A DNA stretch of 64,000 nt from Lachnospiraceae bacterium (GTDB taxonomy: Bacteria; Bacillota; Clostridia; Lachnospirales; Lachnospiraceae): NCBI GenBank assembly GCA_015258065.1, contig JABZIZ010000001.1:62001-126000 (forward strand), in the 5' to 3' direction. The position numbers and the translations under genes were made by a program. Every line of letters starts with the position of its first letter. Within the stretch, counting starts at the first letter, position 1. The notes beneath the pieces are model-generated. The model saw only the letters and a program-made list of their open reading frames with translations, was not told the DNA's origin and searched no databases. Shown here in pieces: positions 1 through 8,496 of the stretch.

Positions 1-45
1 TCCGACTTCGTCGCCCTTCATATTGTAAACAGATACTTTTGCCAT
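1..45 (-). CDS. rplD: 50S ribosomal protein L4, N-terminal 15 codons only (cut by window edge)
   Basis: The minus strand reads MAKVSVYNMKGDEVG from an ATG at 45, matching the start of bacterial L4. It begins 21 nt after the rplC stop, the usual S10 operon order. A purine-rich GGAGG-like site lies just upstream. L4 helps assemble the 50S subunit and in several bacteria represses its own operon. Only the N-terminus is visible, so the identity rests on these residues and the gene order. Confidence 0.85.
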   Translation of the reverse strand, partial: MAKVSVYNMKGDEVG

Positions 46-66
46 CTGTCTGTTCCTCCTTCTTTA

Positions 67-750
67 TCAAATGTCCGCTCTCGTGGTTTCCTTGATGGTG
101 ACAAGGCCCTTTCTCGGACCGGGTACGGCGCCCTTTACCAGAATCAGGTTTTTATCTGCATCTACACGGACAACCTCCAGATTCTGCACCGTGATTTTCT
201 CACTTCCCATGTGTCCGGGCATGCCCTTCCCTTTAAACACGCGGCTCGGATCGGAAGAAGAACCGTTGGATCCCTGATGACGATGGAATTTGGAACCGTG
301 AGCCATAGGACCTCTGTGCTGTCCGTTCTTCTTCACGGCGCCCTGGAATCCTTTTCCCTTGCTGATCGCGGTTGTGTCTACGTGATCTCCCGCCGCAAAG
401 ATGTCTGCCTTAATCTCGGCTCCAGTCTGATACTCCTCCGCATTTTCAAAACGGAATTCTCTCACGAACTTCTTGCCTTCCACGCCTGCCTTTTTGAAGT
501 GGCCTTCCTGTGGCTTGTTGATTCCGTGAATGAACTTCACCTGCTTCTTGCCCGCCTTGTTGCGGTTGACCTTCCTGCCCAGCTTGTCAATGAAGCCCAC
601 CTGCACTGCAGAATAGCCGTCATTTTCCACTGTCTTGATCTGTGTAACCACGCAGGGTCCTGCTTCCAGAACGGTTACCGGAATCAAGCTTCCGTCTTCA
701 TTGAAGATCTGTGTCATGCCGATCTTCGTTGCCAAAATCGCTTTCTTCAT
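67..750 (-). CDS. rplC: 50S ribosomal protein L3
   Basis: L3 binds 23S rRNA near the peptidyl-transferase centre and is an early assembly protein. The 227-residue product begins MKKAILATKIGMTQIF and has the family's conserved central segment (MAHGSKFHRHQGS, then GKGMPGHMGSEKIT). The open frame continues upstream, but the ATG at 750 is the correct start: it matches the family N-terminus and has AGGAGGC 8 nt upstream. It lies between rpsJ and rplD in S10 order. The 242-nt spacer to rpsJ is unusually long. Confidence 0.97.
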   Translation of the reverse strand: MKKAILATKIGMTQIFNEDGSLIPVTVLEAGPCVVTQIKTVENDGYSAVQVGFIDKLGRKVNRNKAGKKQVKFIHGINKPQEGHFKKAGVEGKKFVREFRFENAEEYQTGAEIKADIFAAGDHVDTTAISKGKGFQGAVKKNGQHRGPMAHGSKFHRHQGSNGSSSDPSRVFKGKGMPGHMGSEKITVQNLEVVRVDADKNLILVKGAVPGPRKGLVTIKETTRADI

Positions 751-992
751 TCTTGTTTGCCTCCTAATCCCGCCTTTCTTTTCATGTGAAAAACTCTGTT
801 CTCCCATGTCTCTTGCGGGCATTTCTTCCTACAGCGGATCCGGACCAATACCAGCCGTTTACATGCTTCGCATGTCCAGTGTTTACGGCTTCTGCGACCG
901 ATGGATTCCTTGTGATTGTCTTTTCCTGGTTTACCAATCGTTCGGCTTTTCGGTATTTCGAATCATACTAGCAGGAGGTGATGGATAGTTGC
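751..992 (-). promoter_or_regulatory. Structured rpsJ-rplC spacer
   Basis: S10 operon genes are usually separated by a few bases, but here 242 nt separate rpsJ and rplC with no convincing gene. The transcript can fold into a two-tier hairpin: GCCGT (885-889 on the complement) with ACGGC (854-858), enclosing ACATGC/GCATGT (861-875) around a three-base loop. This could be an r-protein binding site, an RNase processing site or a partial attenuator. The pairing is visible; the function is inference. Confidence 0.4.
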
Positions 993-1304
993 TTATTTCA
1001 TCTTGATATTGATATATACGCCCGCAGGCATTTCCAGCCTTTGCAACGCATCTACCGTCTTAGGGGTGGGGGAGATGATGTCGATCAGTCTCTTGTGCGT
1101 TCTCTGCTCGAACTGCTCCCTCGAATCCTTGTACTTATGAACCGCACGAAGGATGGTCACAACTTCTTTCTTGGTAGGAAGCGGAACCGGTCCGGAAACC
1201 CTCGATCCGTTCTTCTTCACGGTCTCGATGATTTTCTTTGCGGACGCATCCACCAGATTGTGATCATACGCCTTCAGGGTGATTCTCATGATTTGATTTG
1301 CCAT
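993..1304 (-). CDS. rpsJ: 30S ribosomal protein S10
   Basis: S10 is a 30S head protein, also used as NusE in antitermination complexes. The 103-residue product has the family length and shows IRITLKAYDHNLVD-type residues near the start, then SGPVPLPTKKEVVTIL and HKRLIDIISPTPKTVDAL. The ATG at 1304 follows AAGGAGG with a spacing of about 11 nt and a run of U. It is the first gene of the S10 operon, behind a leader of about 330 nt. Confidence 0.97.
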   Translation of the reverse strand: MANQIMRITLKAYDHNLVDASAKKIIETVKKNGSRVSGPVPLPTKKEVVTILRAVHKYKDSREQFEQRTHKRLIDIISPTPKTVDALQRLEMPAGVYINIKMK

Positions 1305-1633
1305 AAAAAAAGTCGCCTCCTTATTCGCACTGTTTTAACAGCTAGTACGACAAGCGGTGACTGTACACTCTCCCGTGTGTTTCCTGACTTAAAAACAAAA
1401 GCGGATTCTTTCTTCCACTTTCAGTACTCTGCGGATCACACGTCGTTTCCATAGATTATGGACCGTTGCAAGTACAGTGACCTGTCGTCATGATTCTTGA
1501 GGGTTCCCCTGTCGCTGCAATCTGGGTGATAATGGCTTATCCCCCGGGTTCCCTCCTGACTTTCGCTCCACGGAATGACCGCTCCACTGGACAGAGCGCA
1601 ACCTCACGTTTCACAGCTATCAGATGCACAGCA
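1305..1633 (-). promoter_or_regulatory. Long 5' leader of the S10 operon
   Basis: About 330 nt lie between the promoter at 1640-1668 and the rpsJ start, with no supported gene. Several local pairings can be read in the transcript: CGCTC/GAGCG near 1590-1610, GGATAA/TTATC near 1527-1541, and CTGTTAAAACAG near 1331-1342. Long structured leaders are expected in front of the S10 operon, where L4 or another r-protein can regulate in cis. I could not match it to a specific named leader class. Confidence 0.5.
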
Positions 1634-1639
1634 ATGGTT

Positions 1640-1668
1640 ATTTTACTCGGAATCAACGGTTCTCGCAA
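1640..1668 (-). promoter_or_regulatory. Sigma-A promoter of the S10 operon
   Basis: On the minus strand TTGCGA (1663-1668) and TAAAAT (1640-1645) are separated by exactly 17 nt. An A/T-rich tract lies upstream, which suits a strong growth-linked promoter. The start point would fall near 1633. Confidence 0.75.
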
Positions 1669-1749
1669 GATTTTTTTTTATAAAACGGCATTTGATCGAA
1701 ATTAGGTAATTTAAATCAATTGATCTGGATTTTATTTATTCTTTTCTGC

Positions 1750-1800
1750 AAAAAAACCGCCTAATCCTCATGCGCTCTGCGTCCATGGTGATCAGGCGGT
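1750..1800 (-). terminator. Intrinsic terminator after the 1834-2607 gene
   Basis: Read on the minus strand, ACCGCCTGATC pairs with GATTAGGCGGT across a loop and is followed directly by seven T. It lies 34 nt beyond the stop codon of the upstream gene and isolates it from the S10 promoter. Confidence 0.85.
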
Positions 1801-1833
1801 CCCTTTTATAAAACTCTTCTCCTGCATTGGAGT

Positions 1834-2607
1834 TTAGAAGAATATCCTATGCTGAAACTGGTCCTTTCCCTCCTTGGCGTACTGTTTTACAATATAATCC
1901 TTCATGCGGATCAACCGGTTGGCAATATGATTCGGAATATCTTGCTGAAGAAATTTCTTGGCTCGCTCTGCGACTTCATCCAATGTAGTCGGACCTGCAG
2001 ACCTTCTGGAAGTTATCGAGCGAATTTCTTTTTGATATTCTATCATATCTTTTGCATAATCCACGGTATCGTGGACTTCTTTCTCATATAACTTTGCGAT
2101 TTTTGCAAATTCCAAATCCAGCTGCTTCAGTTGCTCTTCTCTTTCTTTTTGGAATTTCTCCAATTCCATTTCTTCCACCACCGATTCGCCTTCCGCTTTT
2201 CCCTGCATGATTTCATCGTATCGGTTTGCGTACGCTTTTAAGTACTCCAGCATTTCATCCTTTACACAGGAATCCAATTGAGACTTATCGCCCCTTCGTT
2301 TCATCACCTCATCCAATAAGGAGGCTCTACGTTGTTCTCCTTTCTCACATTGTTCTCCTTTCTCTATCTGCGGAAACTCCGCAAGGATCTCACTTAATTC
2401 TTTCGTGTGGTCCCCCCCTAAACTTTTATGTTCTTCCGCCCACTTTCTCAGGTCCTCCCATGTATATCTACAGGTAATTACGACACTGTCCTTTCTCGCG
2501 GAACTGTTCTTAACATTCTTAACCTCTCTTGCGGGGTCAATCGGTCCGTTTAACAGCGACTGTTCGTATGCAATAACTCTACTATAATAATTATGGCTGA
2601 TTCTCAT
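1834..2607 (-). CDS. Uncharacterised cytoplasmic protein with charged helical regions
   Basis: I do not recognise this 257-residue protein. It has no signal peptide or membrane segment. The middle (about residues 140-200) is rich in E, K, Q and L with heptad-like spacing (EEMELEKFQKEREEQLKQLDLEF) and probably forms a coiled coil. The N-terminus carries a possible short conserved motif, RISHNYYSRVIAYEQSLL. Its ATG overlaps the upstream stop codon (ATGA at 2604-2607), so it is probably translationally coupled to the secreted protein upstream. A strong terminator follows. Confidence 0.7.
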   Translation of the reverse strand: MRISHNYYSRVIAYEQSLLNGPIDPAREVKNVKNSSARKDSVVITCRYTWEDLRKWAEEHKSLGGDHTKELSEILAEFPQIEKGEQCEKGEQRRASLLDEVMKRRGDKSQLDSCVKDEMLEYLKAYANRYDEIMQGKAEGESVVEEMELEKFQKEREEQLKQLDLEFAKIAKLYEKEVHDTVDYAKDMIEYQKEIRSITSRRSAGPTTLDEVAERAKKFLQQDIPNHIANRLIRMKDYIVKQYAKEGKDQFQHRIFF

Positions 2608-4067
2608 CTTCCATCTCCTTTTTTACTATGTAGGTTCTTTAACTTCTCCATCGGGAACCACGAGATTTCATTTGACCCAAGCGGTGCAAGATCGTAGTAA
2701 TAATTAGTTTCAAGTATATCCACCAGCTTTCCTGTATCAGGATCAAACAGTAAACGTACCCGATTTAGGTCAGCCCAACATCTATTCATCTTATATGCTC
2801 CACTCGCACTGACATGAATATGATAAAAATTTCTGTCCCCTCGATACGTCAATAACAACAATGGTTTGCTCTCAACCTTTGTGATTGCTCTATTAGAATC
2901 CACATACTTAATCACTTCTGGAGACACATTTTCCCCAAAATTTACCTGTGCTCCTGCATTCCCATCAATCGAGATATCATATATTTGAGTTCCTGCCGAA
3001 TTGGACAAATCCTCATAGAAGGAATAGCTGATATCAATGGGATGCCCGTTCACATAATTGACCGTTCCATCCGCATTTGATTCAAATACAATCTGCGCTT
3101 TCTCGCACACTCCTACATACGTGATGGATGCATCCGAACTCAATGCTCCCAGTCGCTTGAATTCAATCGAATACGAATCGGTTGCCGAATATTTTCCCTC
3201 ATTGGTGTAAACTGCAAAGTAATAGGTCCCCGGCAGGATTTTATATGCGTCTGAATTTTTAGCGAGGTGGAATATACCAGCACTTTCTCCCTTCTTCCCC
3301 GCGTAATCCAACTGATAGCCCTGATTCGAGCTGATGGTATACTTAAACGCCGTAACCTGATCCACGGTGATCGAGTAATAATCGACATCACGCGGATGGT
3401 CAATCACGCCCTGCACGGATTGATTCATCGCAACCGGTGTCGCCGTTTCAATCGAGTTGTTCACTTCATTCTCTGCATCCTGGTTACTCTGATAATAAAG
3501 AAAGGCAAATCGACCGGTTCCCTTTTTTCCTGCGATGACAAAATAATACGTTCCCGGGTTTAATACCCTTTCATATTGTTCCGTAATTCCCAGAGTGTCT
3601 GTAGCACAGCCATCAAATAAGGTAAGCTCGTGCGTGGAATTGTCCAACGAACACATATAGATATCTGCATCCAGTGTGTTCTGCATCAAAAGCCTTATGG
3701 TAACTTTACTCTTTTCTGTTAGCGTAAAGGTGTACCATGCTTGTCCTTCTTCCGTCAGATTGCCTTGAATTGTTTGATCGTTTGTCATCGCAATCGCACC
3801 ATTCGGGTCTGAATTTCCTGTAGTTGTGGGACTGGACTGTAATTTCAGATCGCTTTCTCCTATATCGATACGACCCCTATCCTCAGAAAAACGATCGCTA
3901 CTGATGATGGAACCCCCGGATAATTCCTTCTCCGGTTGCACCTCGACAAGGGCGGCGTTGCCGATATACGTTTCATCCACCTCTTGCGCCTTTGACTCTA
4001 CTTTTCCGGCGACAAGACCGGATATCATCACAAGCAACATACAACATGACAACCATTTCTTCTTCAT
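2604..4067 (-). CDS. Secreted protein with two PPC-like domains, function unknown
   Basis: This 487-residue protein starts MKKKWLSCCMLLVMISGLVAG, a clear signal peptide. The ATG at 4067 has GGAGGG 8 nt upstream, so the longer upstream frame is rejected. Two beta-rich modules resemble bacterial pre-peptidase C-terminal (PPC) domains. The first (about 90-195) has EEGQAWYTFTL and LNPGTYYFVIAG; the second (about 205-310) has DVDYYSITV and LPGTYYFAVYT. PPC domains normally decorate secreted enzymes, but no catalytic domain is recognisable here. The C-terminal third (about 310-487) is unassigned. Export is well supported; the role is unknown. Confidence 0.7.
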   Translation of the reverse strand: MKKKWLSCCMLLVMISGLVAGKVESKAQEVDETYIGNAALVEVQPEKELSGGSIISSDRFSEDRGRIDIGESDLKLQSSPTTTGNSDPNGAIAMTNDQTIQGNLTEEGQAWYTFTLTEKSKVTIRLLMQNTLDADIYMCSLDNSTHELTLFDGCATDTLGITEQYERVLNPGTYYFVIAGKKGTGRFAFLYYQSNQDAENEVNNSIETATPVAMNQSVQGVIDHPRDVDYYSITVDQVTAFKYTISSNQGYQLDYAGKKGESAGIFHLAKNSDAYKILPGTYYFAVYTNEGKYSATDSYSIEFKRLGALSSDASITYVGVCEKAQIVFESNADGTVNYVNGHPIDISYSFYEDLSNSAGTQIYDISIDGNAGAQVNFGENVSPEVIKYVDSNRAITKVESKPLLLLTYRGDRNFYHIHVSASGAYKMNRCWADLNRVRLLFDPDTGKLVDILETNYYYDLAPLGSNEISWFPMEKLKNLHSKKGDGR

Positions 4068-4445
4068 TCGCAACACCCTCCTTTTCCATTTAAATGTACG
4101 CGATCCGTACCCTCCGTTTTCCTCTACCAACTGCTAAGAGGAAACTTCTTCAGGTAATTAGAATATCGGACAAAACCGCCTCTTCCATAACGGAGCACCT
4201 CCCATGCGCCCCGAAAAATCGGAATTGACGCAGAACCTTCTCTTTTCACCGCCCTGGATATTTGCTACTATGAACTGAGCCGGATTCTCGTTCTGCATGA
4301 TCCTCAAATATGCCGGTGAAAATGAATGCGGAACGGATGGAAAATCTTGTGCATCCGATGGAGGCGCCTGCGATACGGGTATAAACGCTTCCAACACCCT
4401 TATCGTATGCATTGAATTGATATCTATACATGAAGGAGAGCGCCT
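4068..4445. other. Divergent intergenic region without a supported gene
   Basis: This 378-nt stretch separates the divergent secreted-protein gene and methyltransferase gene. Short open frames exist on both strands, but none has a convincing ribosome binding site or recognisable product. It presumably holds the two promoters; I could not place a confident -35/-10 pair for either. Confidence 0.5.
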
Positions 4446-5321
4446 ATGTGGGTAGCGGACAACTGGAAGAGCTATGAAGTGATCGACTGCTCCGGTGGAG
4501 AAAAGCTGGAGCGGTGGGGGGATTTTATCCTGCAAAGACCGGATCCGCAGGTGATCTGGCACACGAAAAGAGACGCGGCGGAGTGGAAGCATCCGAACGG
4601 AATCTATCACCGTTCCAGCCGCGGCGGAGGGGAGTGGGAGTTTCACCATCTTCCGCAGGAATGGACCATCCTCTATTCCTCTTTGACCTTCCATCTGAAG
4701 CCTTTTAAATTCAAGCATACCGGGATTTTTCCGGAGCAGGCGGTGAACTGGGAGTGGTGTTCTTCTTTGATCCGGAAGCGGAAGCAAGAGGAGCCTGGGC
4801 GGGAGGTTCGTGTGCTGAACCTGTTTGCCTACACCGGCGGAGCCACCCTTGCCGCCCTGTCTGCAGGTGCAGCCGTTACGCATGTCGATGCTTCCAAAGG
4901 GATGGTGAATTGGGCAAAAGAAAATGCCACCTCATCCGGTCTTGCTCATTGTCCGGTCAGGTGGCTGGTTGACGATTGTATGAAGTTTGTGGAACGGGAG
5001 ATCAGACGGGGAAATACCTACGACGGAATCATCATGGATCCGCCATCTTACGGCAGGGGTCCGGGCGGTGAGGTCTGGAAAATCGAGGATAGCATCTATC
5101 CATTTCTTGCCAGAACCGTGCAGCTCCTCAGTGATGACCCTCTTTTTTTCCTGATCAATTCTTATACAACGGGACTGCAGCCCGCTGTGCTTGGCTATCT
5201 GCTGCATTCCCTGCTGGATCCGGTCAAAAAAGGACAGATCGAAGCCGGTGAAATCGGCCTGCCCGTACGTGCCTCCTCCCTCATCCTCCCCTGCGGCGCC
5301 AGCGGAAGATGTGCATTCTAA
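4446..5321 (+). CDS. Class I SAM-dependent methyltransferase of the rRNA cytosine-5 type (RlmI/K-like)
   Basis: This 291-residue protein transfers a methyl group from S-adenosylmethionine, most likely to rRNA. A substrate-side domain (about 1-110) precedes a Rossmann domain with the SAM-binding motif NLFAYTGGATLAAL (about 122-135), the acidic VDAS motif and the catalytic-loop motif DPPSYGRGPGG (about 196-206). The C-terminus GLPVRASSLILPCGASGR is typical of this family. There is no separate PUA domain of E. coli RlmI type. The ATG has AAGGAG 9 nt upstream. The last 11 codons and the stop lie inside a 45-bp tandem repeat. The exact rRNA position modified cannot be told. Confidence 0.85.
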   Translation: MWVADNWKSYEVIDCSGGEKLERWGDFILQRPDPQVIWHTKRDAAEWKHPNGIYHRSSRGGGEWEFHHLPQEWTILYSSLTFHLKPFKFKHTGIFPEQAVNWEWCSSLIRKRKQEEPGREVRVLNLFAYTGGATLAALSAGAAVTHVDASKGMVNWAKENATSSGLAHCPVRWLVDDCMKFVEREIRRGNTYDGIIMDPPSYGRGPGGEVWKIEDSIYPFLARTVQLLSDDPLFFLINSYTTGLQPAVLGYLLHSLLDPVKKGQIEAGEIGLPVRASSLILPCGASGRCAF

Positions 5322-5429
5322 GATGTGACTCCGCCCTGCGGCGCCAGTGGAAGGTGTGCGTTCTAAGAAGGGAACCTGCCCTGTGGTGCCAGCGGAAGAT
5401 GTGCGTTCTAAAAGAGGGAACCTGCCTGT
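5290..5429 (+). repeat. 45-bp tandem repeat duplicating the methyltransferase 3' end
   Basis: Three full copies (5290-5334, 5335-5379, 5380-5424) and a 5-bp partial copy follow each other with exact 45-bp spacing. Each copy encodes PCGASGRCAF plus a TAA stop in the same frame. Only the first copy is inside the gene; the others are silent echoes beyond the stop and run up to the convergent alarmone synthetase gene. Copies differ by a few substitutions, so the event is not brand new. Confidence 0.95.
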
Positions 5430-5431
5430 CC

Positions 5432-6175
5432 TCACTTTTCTCCAGCGTCAATTCTCTCCCTGATCTGCAGCATGTGATTGTCCAGCTGGCTGACCAGCTC
5501 GGCACTGATCTTCATTTCTTCGGAGATAGCGTCCGCATCCGCGATGTCCGCTCTTTTGTATTTGAGCTGATGGTCGAGGCTGGCCCAGAAATCCATGGCG
5601 ATGGTGCGGAACTGTACCTCAACCTTCATATACTCCTTCTCCTTCATCAGGAAAATCGGCACCATGACAATGAGATGGAGAGAACGGTATCCGTTATTCT
5701 TGGGCTGTATAATATAGTCCTTTTCCTGAATGACTAGGAGATCGTCCTGCATCTTCAGCGTGCTGGCCAACAGATAAATATCATCTATAAAAGAGCAAAC
5801 CACCCTTACCCCTGCAATATCATTCAGGTTGTCCCGGATGCTCTGATAAGACACCTCATATCCGTGCGAACATAGTTTGTCATAAATGCTCTGCGGCGAT
5901 TTCAATCTGCACCGAATGGACTCAAACGGATTTCGCTGGAACTTGAGCGACATTTCGCTGCTCAAGACCTCCAGCTTGGTGATCATCTCCGTCATCGCAC
6001 ACTCATACTTCATCATCAGCAGCTGCAATTCTTCGCATTCATTGGGTAAATGCAGCGTCTGTGCGATTTCCAGGTCGGAGATTACTTTCATTCCATGAAA
6101 ACGGTTATGCAGTCCATACGCCGTATTCTTTGCGAATTCCATCGTCTCCCGGTCCTCTCCCTGATGCCTGAACAT
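5432..6175 (-). CDS. Small alarmone synthetase, (p)ppGpp synthetase of RelP/RelQ type
   Basis: A single-domain enzyme that makes (p)ppGpp from ATP and GDP or GTP, giving stress control separate from Rel. Conserved synthetase blocks are visible in order: RCRLKSPQSIYDKL, DIAGVRVVCSFIDDIY, PKNNGYRSLHLIV and KVEVQFRTIAMDFWASL with the catalytic Glu. There is no HD hydrolase, TGS or ACT domain, so it is synthetase-only. Starts are possible at TTG 6181, ATG 6175 or ATG 6142; none has an ideal ribosome binding site, and 6142 would give 236 residues, close to usual family length. It faces the methyltransferase gene and ends 3 nt beyond its repeat array. Confidence 0.92.
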   Translation of the reverse strand: MFRHQGEDRETMEFAKNTAYGLHNRFHGMKVISDLEIAQTLHLPNECEELQLLMMKYECAMTEMITKLEVLSSEMSLKFQRNPFESIRCRLKSPQSIYDKLCSHGYEVSYQSIRDNLNDIAGVRVVCSFIDDIYLLASTLKMQDDLLVIQEKDYIIQPKNNGYRSLHLIVMVPIFLMKEKEYMKVEVQFRTIAMDFWASLDHQLKYKRADIADADAISEEMKISAELVSQLDNHMLQIRERIDAGEK

Positions 6176-6389
6176 GTGCAAGTGATTGTCACTACCGCTT
6201 CCTTCTAACGACCTAGATGATAAAAGGATCCCTGTACCAAAATAGACGCAAGCACTCTTATCCTACGGGCTGACGGCTTTTTGATACTACTATTATGATA
6301 TCATAAATGATTTTTCCTGAATACAGGCGATTGCGCACTCTGCAATGTTTTAACCGGTTTTTTACCGGATTCGTAGCAGATTTGCTTCT

Positions 6390-8486
6390 TTATTTTTCGG
6401 AAAAAAGAAGCTTCGAATAGACCGGGAACGGCCAATATTTTTCGTCTGTAATTGCCTCCAACTGATCTGCTGCAAGACGGCAGGCTTCCATGTCCTTCAC
6501 AATGATCCGGTGATAATAGCGCATGGCGTCTTCGTTGTTCTCCGGCACTTTTTCCATATCCGCTTCCAGTTTCTGAGTCGATGAAAGTAATTCGTCCGTT
6601 AACTTGGCACTTTTCGTACAAATCTCCGTCTCATAGGTCATCGGCATCTGCGCATTCTTCAGTTCTCCCATCCGCCTGCACAGTTCTGCAGTATAGGCGG
6701 AAACGGCCGGCAGAATCTGCCTGCGGATCATATCGTCCATGGTTCTGGCTTCGATCGCAATCTGCGCATTATAGGTGTTGACATGGATGTTGTAACGCGC
6801 ATACAGCTCTTCCTCTGTGTAAATCCCATTTTTTACAAACAACTCTACGTTCTTAGGATCGACATACTTGGGAAGTGCTTCCGCCGTGGAAGTCAGGTTG
6901 GACAGGCCGCGCCTCTTTGCCTCCTCCACCCAGGAAACGTCATAGCCGTTGCCGTTGAAAACAATTCTCTGGTGCTCCGTGAGCGTCTTCTTGATGAGCG
7001 CCTGCAGGTCTTTCTGGAAATCCTTACTCTTTTCCAGAACCTCCGCAAAGCCTCTCAGTTCCTGCGCCATAATGGTATTGAGCGCGATATTCGGGCCGGA
7101 GATCGACTGCGAACTTCCCAGCATACGGAACTCGAATTTATTGCCGGTGAAAGCCATCGGCGAAGTTCGATTGCGGTCGGTGTTATCCATCGGAATCGGC
7201 GGCAACGTGTCTATCCCAATGAGCAGCTGCCGTTTTCCCTGGTCATGAAAGTTTTTGCCCTGAATAATGGATTCAACCACTCCCTCCAGCTCATCCCCCA
7301 GAAAGATGGAAATGATGGCGGGCGGTGCTTCCTGAGCCCCCAGTCTATGGTCGTTGCCCGCAAAGGCAACGGTTGCGCGGATGGCCTCCTGGTATTCATC
7401 GATTCCCTTGATAAAGGCCGCCAGGAAGAGAAGGAACTGCGCGTTCTGGCTCGGAGTGGAACCGGGACGAAGCAGGTTCTTGCCGGCGTCCGTCGCCAGT
7501 GACCAGTTGTCATGCTTGCCGCTGCCGTTAACACCTGCATAGGGTTTTTCATGAATCAGGCAGGCGAAATGATGTCTTCCCGCCACCCTCTTCATCATTT
7601 CCATCGTAATCTGGTTTTGATCCGCTGCCTGATTGGCGTCGGAATAGATGGGTGCCAGTTCGTGCTGGGACGGTGCCACCTCATTATGCTTGGTTTTGGA
7701 CAGAACGCCGACCTTCCAGAGTTCCGTGTCCAACTCCTGCATAAAGGCGGACACACGCGGCTTGAGCTGTCCGAAATAATGGTCTTCCAGTTCCTGCCCC
7801 TTAGGCGGCTGGTTCCCAAAGAGGGTACGACCGGTCAGACGCAGATCTTCTCTCTGATTGTACAGATCCTTGTCCAGTAAAAAATATTCCTGCTCCGGCC
7901 CGCACTGCGCAATGACCTTCTTGGTTGTTTTGTCGCCGAAAAGCCTCAGGATTCGGACAGCCTCCCTGGACAGGGCTTCCATGGACCTCAACAGCGGCGT
8001 TTTCTTATCCAGTGCCTGACCGCCATAAGAGCAGAAAACGGTCGGGATATAAAGGGAACGGTCTTTGACAAAGGCATAGGAAGTCGGATCCCAGGCGGTA
8101 TACCCTCTGGCCTCAAAGGTCGCTCTGAGTCCTCCCGAAGGAAAAGAAGAAGCATCCGGCTCTCCCTTTACCAATTCTTTACCGGAGAACTCCATTACCA
8201 CCGTTCCGTCGCCTTTTGGTTCGATAAAGCTGTCATGCTTTTCCGCTGTCACGCCGGTCATGGGCTGGAACCAGTGGGTGAAATGGGTGGCCCCCTTTTC
8301 CAGCGCCCACTGTTTCATGGCTTCCGCAATCTCATTGGCCACCTGCAGTTCCAGCTGCTCCCCGTTTTCCACACAGGTTTTCCATGCCTTGAAGGTGGCT
8401 CCGGAAAGCCTTTCCTTCATGGTCTCTTCATTAAATACCATGCTGCCGAACAGTTCCGGTAATGATTGGTCCCTTTCGTTTTCCAT
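6390..8486 (-). CDS. glnN: Glutamine synthetase type III
   Basis: It condenses ammonium and glutamate with ATP hydrolysis to give glutamine. The 698-residue length is typical of the large GSIII form rather than the 440-470 residue GSI. Characteristic segments include THWFQPMTGVTAEKHDSF, CGPEQEYFLLD, KHNEVAPSQHELAPIY, GSGKHDNWSLAT and NRTSPMAFTGNKFEFR. The ATG at 8486 has AAAGGAG just upstream and begins 10 nt after the glgP stop, so the two are probably cotranscribed. No glnR-like operator was identified. Confidence 0.97.
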   Translation of the reverse strand: MENERDQSLPELFGSMVFNEETMKERLSGATFKAWKTCVENGEQLELQVANEIAEAMKQWALEKGATHFTHWFQPMTGVTAEKHDSFIEPKGDGTVVMEFSGKELVKGEPDASSFPSGGLRATFEARGYTAWDPTSYAFVKDRSLYIPTVFCSYGGQALDKKTPLLRSMEALSREAVRILRLFGDKTTKKVIAQCGPEQEYFLLDKDLYNQREDLRLTGRTLFGNQPPKGQELEDHYFGQLKPRVSAFMQELDTELWKVGVLSKTKHNEVAPSQHELAPIYSDANQAADQNQITMEMMKRVAGRHHFACLIHEKPYAGVNGSGKHDNWSLATDAGKNLLRPGSTPSQNAQFLLFLAAFIKGIDEYQEAIRATVAFAGNDHRLGAQEAPPAIISIFLGDELEGVVESIIQGKNFHDQGKRQLLIGIDTLPPIPMDNTDRNRTSPMAFTGNKFEFRMLGSSQSISGPNIALNTIMAQELRGFAEVLEKSKDFQKDLQALIKKTLTEHQRIVFNGNGYDVSWVEEAKRRGLSNLTSTAEALPKYVDPKNVELFVKNGIYTEEELYARYNIHVNTYNAQIAIEARTMDDMIRRQILPAVSAYTAELCRRMGELKNAQMPMTYETEICTKSAKLTDELLSSTQKLEADMEKVPENNEDAMRYYHRIIVKDMEACRLAADQLEAITDEKYWPFPVYSKLLFSEK

Positions 8487-8496
8487 GATTTCTCCT

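Noticed and set aside
1305..1833. tRNA or small protein gene in the S10 upstream region
   Set aside because: No cloverleaf arms or anticodon loop can be placed, and frames lack ribosome binding sites.
4158..4883. Minus-strand frame across the methyltransferase 5' end (241 codons)
   Set aside because: It overlaps the clear methyltransferase gene, lacks a ribosome binding site and has no recognisable motifs.
5290..5429. Possible CRISPR-like array
   Set aside because: Copies are directly adjacent with no spacers and duplicate coding sequence. It is a simple tandem repeat.
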